This document shows positions 35,839 through 43,901 of a DNA stretch of 64,000 nt, piece by piece. The first letter of the stretch is position 1. Each line of letters opens with the position of its first letter. The notes under the pieces were generated by a model. The model searched no databases and was not told where the DNA came from. It saw nothing but the letters and a program-made list of their open reading frames with translations. This DNA is from Geothrix sp. 21YS21S-4. GTDB lineage: Bacteria; Acidobacteriota; Holophagae; Holophagales; Holophagaceae. Position numbers and translations under genes: made by a program. The DNA is taken from assembly GCF_030845995.1 (NCBI RefSeq), contig NZ_CP132719.1, positions 1,302,001 through 1,366,000 on the forward strand, written 5' to 3'.

Positions 35839-37041
35839 ATGTCTGGACTCCCGAACGCTCCCCGCTGGCCCTATCCGCTGCTCCGCCTCAAACCCGGGAA
35901 GGAGGGCCTGGTCTCCAAGCGCCATCCCTGGGTCTTTTCCGGCGCGCTGGCGCGGCCGTCGGAATCGCCGCTGGTGCGCCTGGCGGACGATTCGGGTTGC
36001 GTGATCGGCGTCGGCACGGCCAGCGCCGGAAGCGCGCTCGCGGCGCGGGTGTTCCGCTTCGAGGATGCGCCTCTGGACGAAGCCTTTTTCCGGGGGCGGT
36101 TCGAATCCGCGCTGGCCCTCCGCAAGGAACTGGGCCTGTGGGAGCCGGAGGGCGGCTGCCGGTGGGTGTTCGGCGAGGGCGACGGCCTCCCCGGCCTCGT
36201 CGTGGACCGTTACGCCCAGGCGCTGGTGATCCAGGTCGGGACCGCGGGCCTGGAGGCCCTTCGCGAGGTGTGGTGGCCCGTCCTGTTCGAGTTGGGCAAG
36301 CGGGAGGGCATCGCCGCGTTCGTGGAGCGCAGCCAATCGGGCCGCCGAGAGGAGGGGCTGGATCCCGTGAACCGCCTGCTGAAGGGCAGCCTGAGCGGCC
36401 CGGTCACGGTGCGCGAAGGCGCCGCGAGGCTGAGCGTGGACCTGCTGCGCGGCCAGAAGACCGGGTTCTTCCTGGACCAGCGCGACCACCGCCTGCAGCT
36501 TGGCCGGGTATCGGAGGGGAAGCGGGTGCTGAACGCCTTCGGCTACACCGGCGGATTCAGCATCCACGCCGGTCTCGGCGGTGCCGCCCAGGTGGCGACC
36601 CTGGACATCAGCATCCCCGCCCTTGACCAGGCGGACCGCGACTGGGCCGCCAACGGGCTGGATCCCGCCGCCCACGTGCGAATGGAAGGGGACGCCTTCG
36701 ACCTGATGCGCCAGCTGGAGCCGGCCGCATGGGATCGCGTGATCGTCGATCCTCCCGCCTTCGCCAAGCAGCGGAAGGACGTGGACAAGGCCTTCAAGGC
36801 CTACAAGGATGTCTTCCGCCTCGGCGCCCGCGCCACGGCGCCGGGTGGGATGCTGTGGTGCTTCTCCTGCAGCCAGCACCTCGACCGGACGCGCTTCCAG
36901 GAAGCCGTGTGGACCGCCCTCCTCGAAGCCGGCCGCGAAGCCCGCGTCCTCGCCCACCTCGGCCAGCCCGCCGACCACCCCTACGCCCTGAACCACCCCG
37001 AGGGCTTCTACCTCAAGGGACTGTGGTTGAGCGTGGATTGA
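35839..37041 (+). CDS. SAM-dependent rRNA (cytosine-5) methyltransferase, RlmI-like
   Basis: A 400-residue cytoplasmic protein. A PUA domain (about 12-90: RLKPGKEGLVSKRHPWVFSG) precedes a central EEHEA-like segment and a Rossmann methyltransferase domain (about 185-395). Seen motifs: GQKTGFFLDQRDHR, VLNAFGYTGGFSIHAG (SAM loop), VIVDPPAFAK and FSCSQH, where the Cys is the expected catalytic residue. It is homologous to 23S rRNA methyltransferases RlmI/RlmK; the exact target is not established. The family 1 and 2 palindromes follow immediately. Confidence 0.9.
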   Translation: MSGLPNAPRWPYPLLRLKPGKEGLVSKRHPWVFSGALARPSESPLVRLADDSGCVIGVGTASAGSALAARVFRFEDAPLDEAFFRGRFESALALRKELGLWEPEGGCRWVFGEGDGLPGLVVDRYAQALVIQVGTAGLEALREVWWPVLFELGKREGIAAFVERSQSGRREEGLDPVNRLLKGSLSGPVTVREGAARLSVDLLRGQKTGFFLDQRDHRLQLGRVSEGKRVLNAFGYTGGFSIHAGLGGAAQVATLDISIPALDQADRDWAANGLDPAAHVRMEGDAFDLMRQLEPAAWDRVIVDPPAFAKQRKDVDKAFKAYKDVFRLGARATAPGGMLWCFSCSQHLDRTRFQEAVWTALLEAGREARVLAHLGQPADHPYALNHPEGFYLKGLWLSVD

Positions 37042-37048
37042 TACCACT

Positions 37049-37180
37049 TTGCATTCAAAAAAATAAGGATCACCACCAAGACTCGAAGGACACCAAGAAG
37101 GCATCTCCAGTGGATAGAGCTTTTCTTGGTGCCTTGGTGCCTTGGTGGTGAAAGAAAACCTTGATCTTGATCGCCTATTG
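37049..37180. repeat. Intergenic palindromic element, family 1, copy 3
   Basis: Arms 37071-37100 (CACCACCAAGACTCGAAGGA...) and 37123-37150 (...GCCTTGGTGCCTTGGTGGTG). Both flanks match copy 1 (TTTGCATTCAAA and CTTGATCGCCTATTG), so the mobile unit is longer than the palindrome itself. Confidence 0.8.
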
Positions 37181-37200
37181 ATTATGAGAAAAGGAATTTA

Positions 37201-37293
37201 GAAAGCGGAGGAGAGTGGAAAGGCAGAGGAAAGCGGAGGAAGACCGGCTTTCTTTTCTCCGCTTTCCTCCGTGCCTCTGCTCTCTCCGCTTTC
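37201..37293. repeat. Intergenic palindromic element, family 2, copy 1
   Basis: A different long inverted repeat: GAAAGCGGAGGAGAGTGGAA... (37201-37238) against ...CTCTGCTCTCTCCGCTTTC (37257-37293). It shares its arms with the element at 60614-60703. It lies in tandem with a family 1 element between convergent genes. Confidence 0.8.
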
Positions 37294-37318
37294 AAAATGC
37301 TTTTCCGAAAAGCGGGAC

Positions 37319-38170
37319 CTACCCCAGCCCCGCCACGGCCTCGTCCCCGCCCTTTGCGATCGAGGCCCCGAGGCTCAGGTCCAGCAGATGCGAGGGCTTG
37401 ACGTTGCCCATGGCGCCCAGCATGGACGCCTTGAGCCGGGGGATGGTGGTCTCCAGGGAGGCGACGAGTTCCTTCACCTGCTTGCGCCGGCTCTCCAGGC
37501 TGGAGCAGCCGCACAGGGGGCAGCCGCAGGGGACGATGGGGAAGCCCCGCAACCACGCGTAGCGCTGGAGGTCCTTCTCCTCGCAGGTGCCCAGGGGGCG
37601 GATGACGGTGTTGGCGCCGTCGTCGCTGACCAGGCGCAGGGGCATGGTGCTCAGGCGGCCCTCGAAGAACAGGTTGATCAGCAGGGTCTCGACCAGGTCG
37701 TCCAGGTGGTGGCCCAGGGCGATCTTGGAGAAGCCCTGCTGCTTGGCGAAGGAATACAGCACGCCCCGCCGCAGCCGCGAGCAGATGATGCAGGGCAGCT
37801 CGTCGGGCTTGCTCCGCACCATCCTGTCGATGGGGGCGGAGATGACGTGATGGGGAACGCCGATCCGCTCGCAGGTTTCGGCGATGGGATCGGGGTTGAA
37901 CTGGGGAAAGCCGGGATCCACCGTGGCGGCCTCGACCTGGAAGGTCACCGGCGCCCGCTTCCGAAGGCGCTCCAGGATGTCCAGCAGGGCCCAGGAATCC
38001 TTCCCCCCGCTGACGGCGACGAGGATGCGGTCGCCCGCCTCGATCAGCCGGTGGGCGGCATTGGCCTCGCCCAGGCGGCGCGCGAGCTTCCGCTCAAGGG
38101 CGGGAAGGCCCTTGAGGTCGGCCTCGGTCGGAGGCAGGGCGAGGCTGGGAAGGGCGCAGGGATTGCTCAT
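37319..38170 (-). CDS. ttcA: tRNA 2-thiocytidine biosynthesis protein TtcA
   Basis: A 283-residue PP-loop ATPase that thiolates cytidine 32 in certain tRNAs using a [4Fe-4S] cluster. PP-loop SGGKDS is at residues 54-59. Cluster cysteines are C127 and C130 (PCIIC) and the later CGCPLCGC cluster. LGHHLDDLVETLLINLFF is the diagnostic family block. ATG 38170 is the most sensible start although its ribosome site is poor; longer in-frame starts add a non-conserved leader. A sulphur donor such as the NifS-like enzyme at 31642 would be needed. Confidence 0.92.
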   Translation of the reverse strand: MSNPCALPSLALPPTEADLKGLPALERKLARRLGEANAAHRLIEAGDRILVAVSGGKDSWALLDILERLRKRAPVTFQVEAATVDPGFPQFNPDPIAETCERIGVPHHVISAPIDRMVRSKPDELPCIICSRLRRGVLYSFAKQQGFSKIALGHHLDDLVETLLINLFFEGRLSTMPLRLVSDDGANTVIRPLGTCEEKDLQRYAWLRGFPIVPCGCPLCGCSSLESRRKQVKELVASLETTIPRLKASMLGAMGNVKPSHLLDLSLGASIAKGGDEAVAGLG

Positions 38171-38298
38171 GGAGGGCACGTCACAAAAAGGAACGATAGC
38201 ATTCCTCTGGCGCCGCTCATGGATGCTGCATGAAGGGAAATTGGCTTTTTCGTGCCATTTGAATATATTCGTCACCACACGTATCTGAGAGGTGAACG

Positions 38299-39948
38299 AT
38301 GGGCTTCCTCCTCTCCTCGCTTCTTCTCGTCTGCACCGTGGCGGCCGCCGCGCCTTCCGAATCCGGGAGCGCGCCGGCGCCGTGGCGGGCCTACGACCTG
38401 GGGCGGCACCACCGGCGCGTCGCCACGCAGGTCCCGGCGGCCCAGGCGGCCTTCGACCAGGGGTTGGTCTGGGCCTACGCGTTCAACCACGAGGCCGCCG
38501 TCCGGGCCTTCCAGGAGGCGCTGCGCCTGGATCCCGGCTGTGCCATGGCCTGGTGGGGGCTGGCCCTGGTGAACGGTCCCCACATCAACAATCCCGCCAT
38601 GGACGAGGCCCAGGCCAAGGCGGCGTGGGAGGCTCTGGGCGAGGCCCGGAAGCGCGCCGCCCAGGCGCCGCCGGTGGAGCGGGCGCTCATCGAAGCCCTC
38701 GGAACCCGCTACGCCATGCCCAATCCCGCGGATCGCAGCGCCCTGGATGCGGCCTACGCCCGGGCCATGGCGCGGGTGGCCGCCCGCTTCCCCAAGGATG
38801 CGGACGTGGCGGCCCTGTACGCCGAAGCGCTCATGGACGTGCGGCCCTGGGACCAGTGGACGCGGGCCGGCGAGCCCCAGCCCGGCACGAAGGAGATCCT
38901 GGCCGCCCTTCGCCGGGCCCAGGCGTTGGCTCCGGACCATCCCCTGGCGCTCCACCTCGCCATCCATGCCTACGAAGGCTCGCCCCATCCCGAGCGGGCC
39001 AGGGTCGCCGCGGACCGCCTGCGCCGCCTGGTGCCGGACGCGGGGCACCTGCTCCACATGCCCGGCCACATCTACGCGTGGATCGGCGATTGGGGCGGAG
39101 CCGCCGAGGCGAACGAGCGGGCCATGGAGGCCGACGGCCGCTACCGAACGCGCCAACCGCAGATCGGCTTCTACGGGCTCTACATGGTCCACAACGCGGA
39201 CTTCCTGGCCTACACAGCCCTCATGGAAGGCCGCAAGGAGGTGGCTCTGGCCCAGGGTAGGGCGGTGGTGGCGGCCTTCCCCCTGGATTGGGTGGTGGCC
39301 AACGCCACCTTCGCCGAGGCCTTCGCCACCCGGCACTGGGAGACGCTGAAGCGGTTCGGCCTCTGGGAGGAATTGCTGGCGGAACCCGCGCCGGACGCCC
39401 GGTTGCCTCTGGCCACGGCCTATTGGCACGCCCTGCGGGGCACGGCTTTCGCCGCCACGGGCCGCGGCGCGGAAGCCCTGAAAGAGCAGGCGGCCTTCGA
39501 GGCGGCGCTGCCCGGGATTCCGGAGACCCACGTCTGGGGCTCCAACAACGCCCGCCAGGTGATGCAGGTATCCCGCGCCTTCCTGGCCGGCGAAATCGCC
39601 TTCGGGCAGAGCCGGACGGACGAGGCCGTCGAGCGCCTCCAGGAAGCCGTGCGCCTGGAAGACGGCCTCAAATACGACGAACCGCCCGCCTGCGTCGTCC
39701 CCGCCCGCCACGCCCTGGGAGCCGTGCTCCTGTCCGCCGGTCGGGCCAAAGAAGCCGAAGCCGTCTACCGCATGGACCTCCGGGCCTATCCCGCCAACTA
39801 CTGGTCCCTGCTGGGCCTGCGGAAAGCGCTGACGGCCCAGGGGCGGACCACCGAGGCCGCGGCCGCGGAGGAAAACCTGCGGCGCGCCCAGGCCCGGGCG
39901 CAGGTGAGGGCCGAGACCTCCTGTTTGTGCGTGAAGGAGAAGGGCTGA
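38299..39948 (+). CDS. Exported tetratricopeptide-repeat protein
   Basis: A 549-residue protein with a signal peptide (about 1-18). TPR-type helical pairs are recognisable (AFDQGLVWAYAFNHEAAVRAFQEALRLDP read in parts, and DEAVERLQEAVRLE near the C-terminus), along with a conserved middle region with LLHMPGHIYAWIGDW. Such proteins are common, uncharacterised periplasmic or extracellular scaffolds. GAGAGGTG precedes the ATG. It is convergent with the Rrf2 regulator gene. Confidence 0.85.
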   Translation: MGFLLSSLLLVCTVAAAAPSESGSAPAPWRAYDLGRHHRRVATQVPAAQAAFDQGLVWAYAFNHEAAVRAFQEALRLDPGCAMAWWGLALVNGPHINNPAMDEAQAKAAWEALGEARKRAAQAPPVERALIEALGTRYAMPNPADRSALDAAYARAMARVAARFPKDADVAALYAEALMDVRPWDQWTRAGEPQPGTKEILAALRRAQALAPDHPLALHLAIHAYEGSPHPERARVAADRLRRLVPDAGHLLHMPGHIYAWIGDWGGAAEANERAMEADGRYRTRQPQIGFYGLYMVHNADFLAYTALMEGRKEVALAQGRAVVAAFPLDWVVANATFAEAFATRHWETLKRFGLWEELLAEPAPDARLPLATAYWHALRGTAFAATGRGAEALKEQAAFEAALPGIPETHVWGSNNARQVMQVSRAFLAGEIAFGQSRTDEAVERLQEAVRLEDGLKYDEPPACVVPARHALGAVLLSAGRAKEAEAVYRMDLRAYPANYWSLLGLRKALTAQGRTTEAAAAEENLRRAQARAQVRAETSCLCVKEKG

Positions 39949-39967
39949 GACCGCTCCGGAGGAGGGC

Positions 39968-40483
39968 CTACATCACGCCGCAGGCCCGGCGCTCCCCGCG
40001 CACGATCTGCCCCTGAACGTCCCGCACGTAGTCGGGACAGGTGCAGTCCGGACAGGTGTTGCTGGCGGTCTCGGAACACAGGTCGGCGAAGGTCACCTTC
40101 TCCATGAAGGCAGAGATGTGGTCGGACAGGCGACTCCACAGGACGCGGCTCATCCGCTCGTCGGCCATCAGCAGGCGGTCGGCGGCGATGGGATCCTCCT
40201 TCGCCACGGCGTAGAACCCGCTGTCGGTGAGGCGGAGGATCTCGCCCACGCTCACCTGATTGCAGGGCCGGGTCAGGATGTAGCCGCCCTTGGGCCCGCG
40301 GACGCTGGCGACGATTCCGGCCTTCTTCAGCTTGTTGAAGATCTGTTCGAGGAAGGGCAGGGAGAGCTTCTGGCGCTCGGCGATCACGTGCAGGGGCACC
40401 GGCTGGCCGTGGCTGTGGTGGGCCAGGTCGAACAGGGCCTGCATGCTGTACCTGCCTCGGGCCGAGATCTTCACGAACGACAT
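39968..40483 (-). CDS. Rrf2-family transcriptional regulator with C-terminal cysteine cluster
   Basis: A 171-residue regulator. The N-terminal winged helix is typical of Rrf2/IscR (KISARGRYSMQALFDLA, LPFLEQIFNKLKKAG, VRGPKGGYIL). The three cysteines that hold the cluster in IscR (around residues 92-104) are absent. Instead C136, C144, C147 and C149 (CPDCTC) and C168 lie near the C-terminus. It may therefore bind a metal or Fe-S cluster differently. It is divergent from a thioredoxin-like gene with a palindrome between them, suggesting autoregulation and control of that gene. Confidence 0.88.
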   Translation of the reverse strand: MSFVKISARGRYSMQALFDLAHHSHGQPVPLHVIAERQKLSLPFLEQIFNKLKKAGIVASVRGPKGGYILTRPCNQVSVGEILRLTDSGFYAVAKEDPIAADRLLMADERMSRVLWSRLSDHISAFMEKVTFADLCSETASNTCPDCTCPDYVRDVQGQIVRGERRACGVM

Positions 40484-40505
40484 TCTCCGGGTCCAGGCTA
40501 GTATT

Positions 40506-40524
40506 CTTGAGCGAATGAGTCAAG
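40506..40524. promoter_or_regulatory. Candidate Rrf2 operator/promoter region
   Basis: Inverted repeat CTTGA-N9-TCAAG in the 58-base divergent gap. On the minus strand the arm forms a TTGACT (-35-like) element, so a bound dimer would block that promoter. The link to the adjacent Rrf2 protein is inference. Confidence 0.45.
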
Positions 40525-40541
40525 TTTAAGGGGAGGCCACA

Positions 40542-41129
40542 TTGACCGGGAAGAGCCCCATGACGGCTGCCCTTTTGGCCCTCGCCACGCTGGGCGCGGC
40601 GGCCCAGAAGGCGCCTGTATCCCCTCCCATTCCTCCCGCGGCGCCGGGCGAGCTCCCCTGCGACGCGAAGGACAAGCAGCCGCTGCTCCTCGGCCGCGCC
40701 ACCCGGGAAGCGGTGCTGTCCCACCGGGCGGTGTTTCGCGAGCGGACGGTGGCGCTCAAGCTGGCGCCCGATCTGAAAGCCCGGTGGGCGGCGATCCGGC
40801 GGCCGTTCACCCTCGTCGCGGTGTTCGGTTCCTGGTGCGGCGACAGCCACGAGCACCTGCCGCAGCTTCTGGCCCTGGAAGCGGATCCGAATCCGTTCAT
40901 CGACGTGCAGTACCTGGGCGTCTACCGCGACAAGGCCCTGAATCCCGCCGCGTGGCCGCAGGGCTGCCCGCCGCAGCCGGTGACGCGGGTTCCCACCTTC
41001 TACCTGTTCGCCCTCCAGCCCGGCGGGGTGCAGAAGCTGGTGGGCACGGTGGTGGAGCATCCGCCGAAGGAGGGGCAGTCCATGGCGGAAGCCCTGGTCG
41101 AGCTGACGGAGAGGGCAAGCCGGTCCTAG
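40542..41129 (+). CDS. Exported thioredoxin-like protein (WCGDS)
   Basis: A 195-residue protein with an N-terminal signal-like segment (about 1-20). A thioredoxin-fold region contains VFGSWCGDSHEHLPQL, where the usual CxxC is CGDS, leaving a single active-site cysteine, and the cis-proline segment TRVPTF. A TTG start at 40542 is preferred because AAGGGGAGG lies 5 bases upstream; an ATG at 40560 is the alternative. It is divergent from the Rrf2 gene. The missing resolving Cys argues against a classic dithiol reductase. Confidence 0.8.
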   Translation: MTGKSPMTAALLALATLGAAAQKAPVSPPIPPAAPGELPCDAKDKQPLLLGRATREAVLSHRAVFRERTVALKLAPDLKARWAAIRRPFTLVAVFGSWCGDSHEHLPQLLALEADPNPFIDVQYLGVYRDKALNPAAWPQGCPPQPVTRVPTFYLFALQPGGVQKLVGTVVEHPPKEGQSMAEALVELTERASRS

Positions 41130-41226
41130 CGGCGGCGGGCAAAAGCCGGCAGAGCCCGCGGGAAGGGCTTTTCGAAGGGGATTGGGCCTCAAGCTGGGAC
41201 CTTCTTTCCGCCGATGAGACGACACC

Positions 41227-42792
41227 ATGCTCTGGCGCGCCCTCTTCCTGTCCACTGCACTTTTCTGCGGCCTGAGCGCGGCGGAACCCATTCGGGTGGC
41301 CGTGGACGAGTGGACCACCGTGAATCCCCTGCTCCTGTCGAGGGACGTGGACGGGGAAGCCGTGGACCTGGTCTTCGACCGGCTCGTCACGCTGGACGCC
41401 GGCGGGAACTTCATTCCGGAACTGCTGGAGAAGTGGACGGTGCTCAAGGGCGGCCGGGAGGTCGTCCTGGACCTGCGGCCGGGGATGACCTGGCACGACG
41501 GGTCTCCGATCGAAGCCGAGGACGTGGTCTTCACGTGGCAGAGTCTGCGCCTGCCGCAGGTGCGGGCGCTGGCGGACACGGTGGGAGGCGTGACGAGCCT
41601 CGACAGCGTCGTGGCCGAAGGTCCGCTGCGCGTCCGCATCCGCCTCTCCCGTCCGCGGGGGACGCTGCTTTCCGACCTCTACAACTTCATCCCCGTTCCC
41701 CGCCGCCACTACCGCGTGGGCGCCCGGCCCATGGCCGAGCCGGTGAACTTCCTGCCCGTGGGCTCGGGTCCGTATCGCGTCGTGGAGCGCGCCACCACGA
41801 AGCTTCTCCGGCTGGAGCGGTGGGATGGCTACAAGGGGCCCCATCCGGGCGCCTGGCCCGCGTTCGAATTCCGGGATCCCGCCGGCGAGCGATCCACGGC
41901 GGAAGCCATCCTGGCGGGCCGGTACCACTTCGCCGCGACGGCGGCGCTGCCCCACTACCTGGTGCGGAAGGGCGCGCTGGGCAGCGACCGTCTCCAGGTC
42001 TTTTCCGTGCCCCAGGCCGCGTTCGGGGCCTTCTTTCTGAACTGCGATCCGCGCCGCAGCCTCCTGGGCGAACTGGCGGTCCGGCAGGCATTGGCGGAAC
42101 TGGTCCCGTGGGAGGAGTTCGCCCGCGCGCGCCAGTTCTTCCCCACGCGGCTGGCGTCTTCTTTCTGGCCGCCGGAGAGCTGGGCCCATGACGCCACGCC
42201 CCGGCCGCTGCCCCAGATCGGGCGGGCGGAGGCCATCCTGGAAGCTGCGGGTTGGCGGATGGGACCCAATGGGATCCGCCGCGACGCGCAGGGGCGGCCT
42301 CTGACCCTGGTGGCCTACGAGCAGAACTCCTCTACGCGGCGAAGCACCGCCCGGCTCCTCGCCGAGCGCGCCGCGAAGGCGGGCATCCGGATCGAGGTGC
42401 GGAAGCTGTCGTTCCAGGCGCTCACGGAGGCGTCGGCCGCCCACGAGGGCGACCTCTGGTCCTACGGATGGACGACCTCCCTCGACCCCGACGTGGACAG
42501 CCCCCTGTTCACCCGGGAGGGCTACCGCACCAAGGCGAACGTCAGCAGCTACCTGAACGCGGAAGTGGACCGCCTGTTCGACGAGGGCCGCCACACCCTG
42601 GATCCGGAGGTCCGGAAGAAGATCTACCTCAAGCTGTCCGAGATCATCTGGCGCGACAAGCCCGTGATCCCCCTCAACTACAACCTGGCGCGGATCCTCG
42701 CCACGCGGCAGCTGAAGGGTGTGGGCTTCAACGTCCTGGGCCAGAGCTACGGGTTCTGGCCCGGGAAGCGCGGCTGGACCCTGACGGAATAG
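41227..42792 (+). CDS. Extracellular solute-binding protein family 5 (peptide-type)
   Basis: A 521-residue periplasmic binding protein with a signal peptide (1-18, ending GLSAAEP). SBP_bac_5 landmarks: LEKWTVLKGGREVVLDLRPG, MTWHDGSPIEAEDVVFTWQS, LPVGSGPYRVVE and the C-terminal RDKPVIPLNYN. The family delivers oligopeptides, nickel or other solutes to ABC transporters. No permease or ATPase gene is adjacent, so the partner is elsewhere or it has a stand-alone role. Confidence 0.9.
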   Translation: MLWRALFLSTALFCGLSAAEPIRVAVDEWTTVNPLLLSRDVDGEAVDLVFDRLVTLDAGGNFIPELLEKWTVLKGGREVVLDLRPGMTWHDGSPIEAEDVVFTWQSLRLPQVRALADTVGGVTSLDSVVAEGPLRVRIRLSRPRGTLLSDLYNFIPVPRRHYRVGARPMAEPVNFLPVGSGPYRVVERATTKLLRLERWDGYKGPHPGAWPAFEFRDPAGERSTAEAILAGRYHFAATAALPHYLVRKGALGSDRLQVFSVPQAAFGAFFLNCDPRRSLLGELAVRQALAELVPWEEFARARQFFPTRLASSFWPPESWAHDATPRPLPQIGRAEAILEAAGWRMGPNGIRRDAQGRPLTLVAYEQNSSTRRSTARLLAERAAKAGIRIEVRKLSFQALTEASAAHEGDLWSYGWTTSLDPDVDSPLFTREGYRTKANVSSYLNAEVDRLFDEGRHTLDPEVRKKIYLKLSEIIWRDKPVIPLNYNLARILATRQLKGVGFNVLGQSYGFWPGKRGWTLTE

Positions 42793-42810
42793 GCCGTCGG
42801 ATCAGACGGA

Positions 42811-43836
42811 TCAGAGCCGGTCGAAGCGGATGATCTCCACTTTTCCGGCCTTGCCCTTGGGGGCTTCCTCGCGGTCGCGTTCCCGCGGGGCGCGCTCGGG
42901 GCGGGATTCCGACCGCGATTCGTGCGAGGGGCGGGACTCGCTCCGCCGGGGCTCGGGGGCGGGTTCGGGCCGCGGCGCGGGCTTGGGGGGAAGGGCGGCG
43001 GGCTGGCGCTCGCGGCCCGCCCACACGGCGCCCACCTGCTTGACGCGGTCCACGAGGCGCGTGGGTTCCAGCACCTGGATCCCGTCGCCGAACTGCATGG
43101 CCCAGCGGGCGATGGCGCGGAGGTCCGTGGCGGTGAAGGAGACCAGCGCCTGGCCGTCGCCCTGCTCCTCGATCTTGAAGTGGGGGAAGGCGGGGGGCGC
43201 CTGCTTGATGGCGAAGACCCACTGCTTCAGCAGCGTGGCCTTCACGGCGATGGGCTCGCCGCCCAGCCAGCCGCCGATCTGATTGGCGGGCGTTCCCTCG
43301 GGGTAGGGCCCCTGGGCCGCGCGGCCGACGCCCTCCACCGCGTTCACCTCGGCGAGCAGATCCACCCGGTGGTGGCGCTCGGCGTTGTAGCGGCGGTCCC
43401 AGCCCCACACGAACCACGCCTGGCTGAGCGCGTCGAAGGTGAGCTGGCGCGGCTCGAAGGTGCGGGGCGCGTTGGCGTCGCCGTCCGCGAAGATGAACTC
43501 CACGGCTCGGCCCTCGCGGATCGCCGCCAGAAGAGCCTCCACCAGGGCGGACGGGGCCGTCGCGGCGACGGGCTTGGGAGCGGCCACCGCTTCCGGCACG
43601 GGAGCGGGCACCGGCAGGGGGGCGGCGGATTCGGACGGGGCGGAAACGGGCTCGACGACCGGCTCTTCGGGCTTCGCCTTGCCCTTCGCGGCGCGGGTCT
43701 TCGGGGCGGGTTCGGAGGCACCGGCCTTCTTGGAAGCGGCCTTCTTCGCGGGCGCAGCCTTGGCCTTCGGCGCGGGCTGCTCTTCCTCCACGGCGGCGGT
43801 CACGGGCTTCTTGCGGGGGGTCTTGGTCACGGCCAT
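42811..43836 (-). CDS. WYL-domain protein with histone-H1-like N-terminal tail
   Basis: A 341-residue protein. Residues 1-95 are Ala/Lys/Pro-rich and disordered-looking (KAAPAKKAASKKAG), like bacterial histone-H1 tails. Then comes a WYL-type domain (about 97-165: LLAAIREGRAVEFIFADGD, WFVWGWDRRYNAERHHRVD) and a WCX-like domain (about 185-265: ARWAMQFGDGIQVLEP). The C-terminal 70 residues are Arg/Glu/Pro-rich. WYL proteins usually carry an HTH at the N-terminus to read DNA; here the basic tail takes its place, suggesting non-specific nucleic-acid binding gated by a WYL ligand. AGGAG precedes the ATG. Confidence 0.82.
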   Translation of the reverse strand: MAVTKTPRKKPVTAAVEEEQPAPKAKAAPAKKAASKKAGASEPAPKTRAAKGKAKPEEPVVEPVSAPSESAAPLPVPAPVPEAVAAPKPVAATAPSALVEALLAAIREGRAVEFIFADGDANAPRTFEPRQLTFDALSQAWFVWGWDRRYNAERHHRVDLLAEVNAVEGVGRAAQGPYPEGTPANQIGGWLGGEPIAVKATLLKQWVFAIKQAPPAFPHFKIEEQGDGQALVSFTATDLRAIARWAMQFGDGIQVLEPTRLVDRVKQVGAVWAGRERQPAALPPKPAPRPEPAPEPRRSESRPSHESRSESRPERAPRERDREEAPKGKAGKVEIIRFDRL

Positions 43837-43901
43837 GGTGTCGAGGCTCCTGGGCCATCATCGCTGAAGGCGGGGTGGCTGTCAGCTGTCGCGTCTTCCC
43901 C

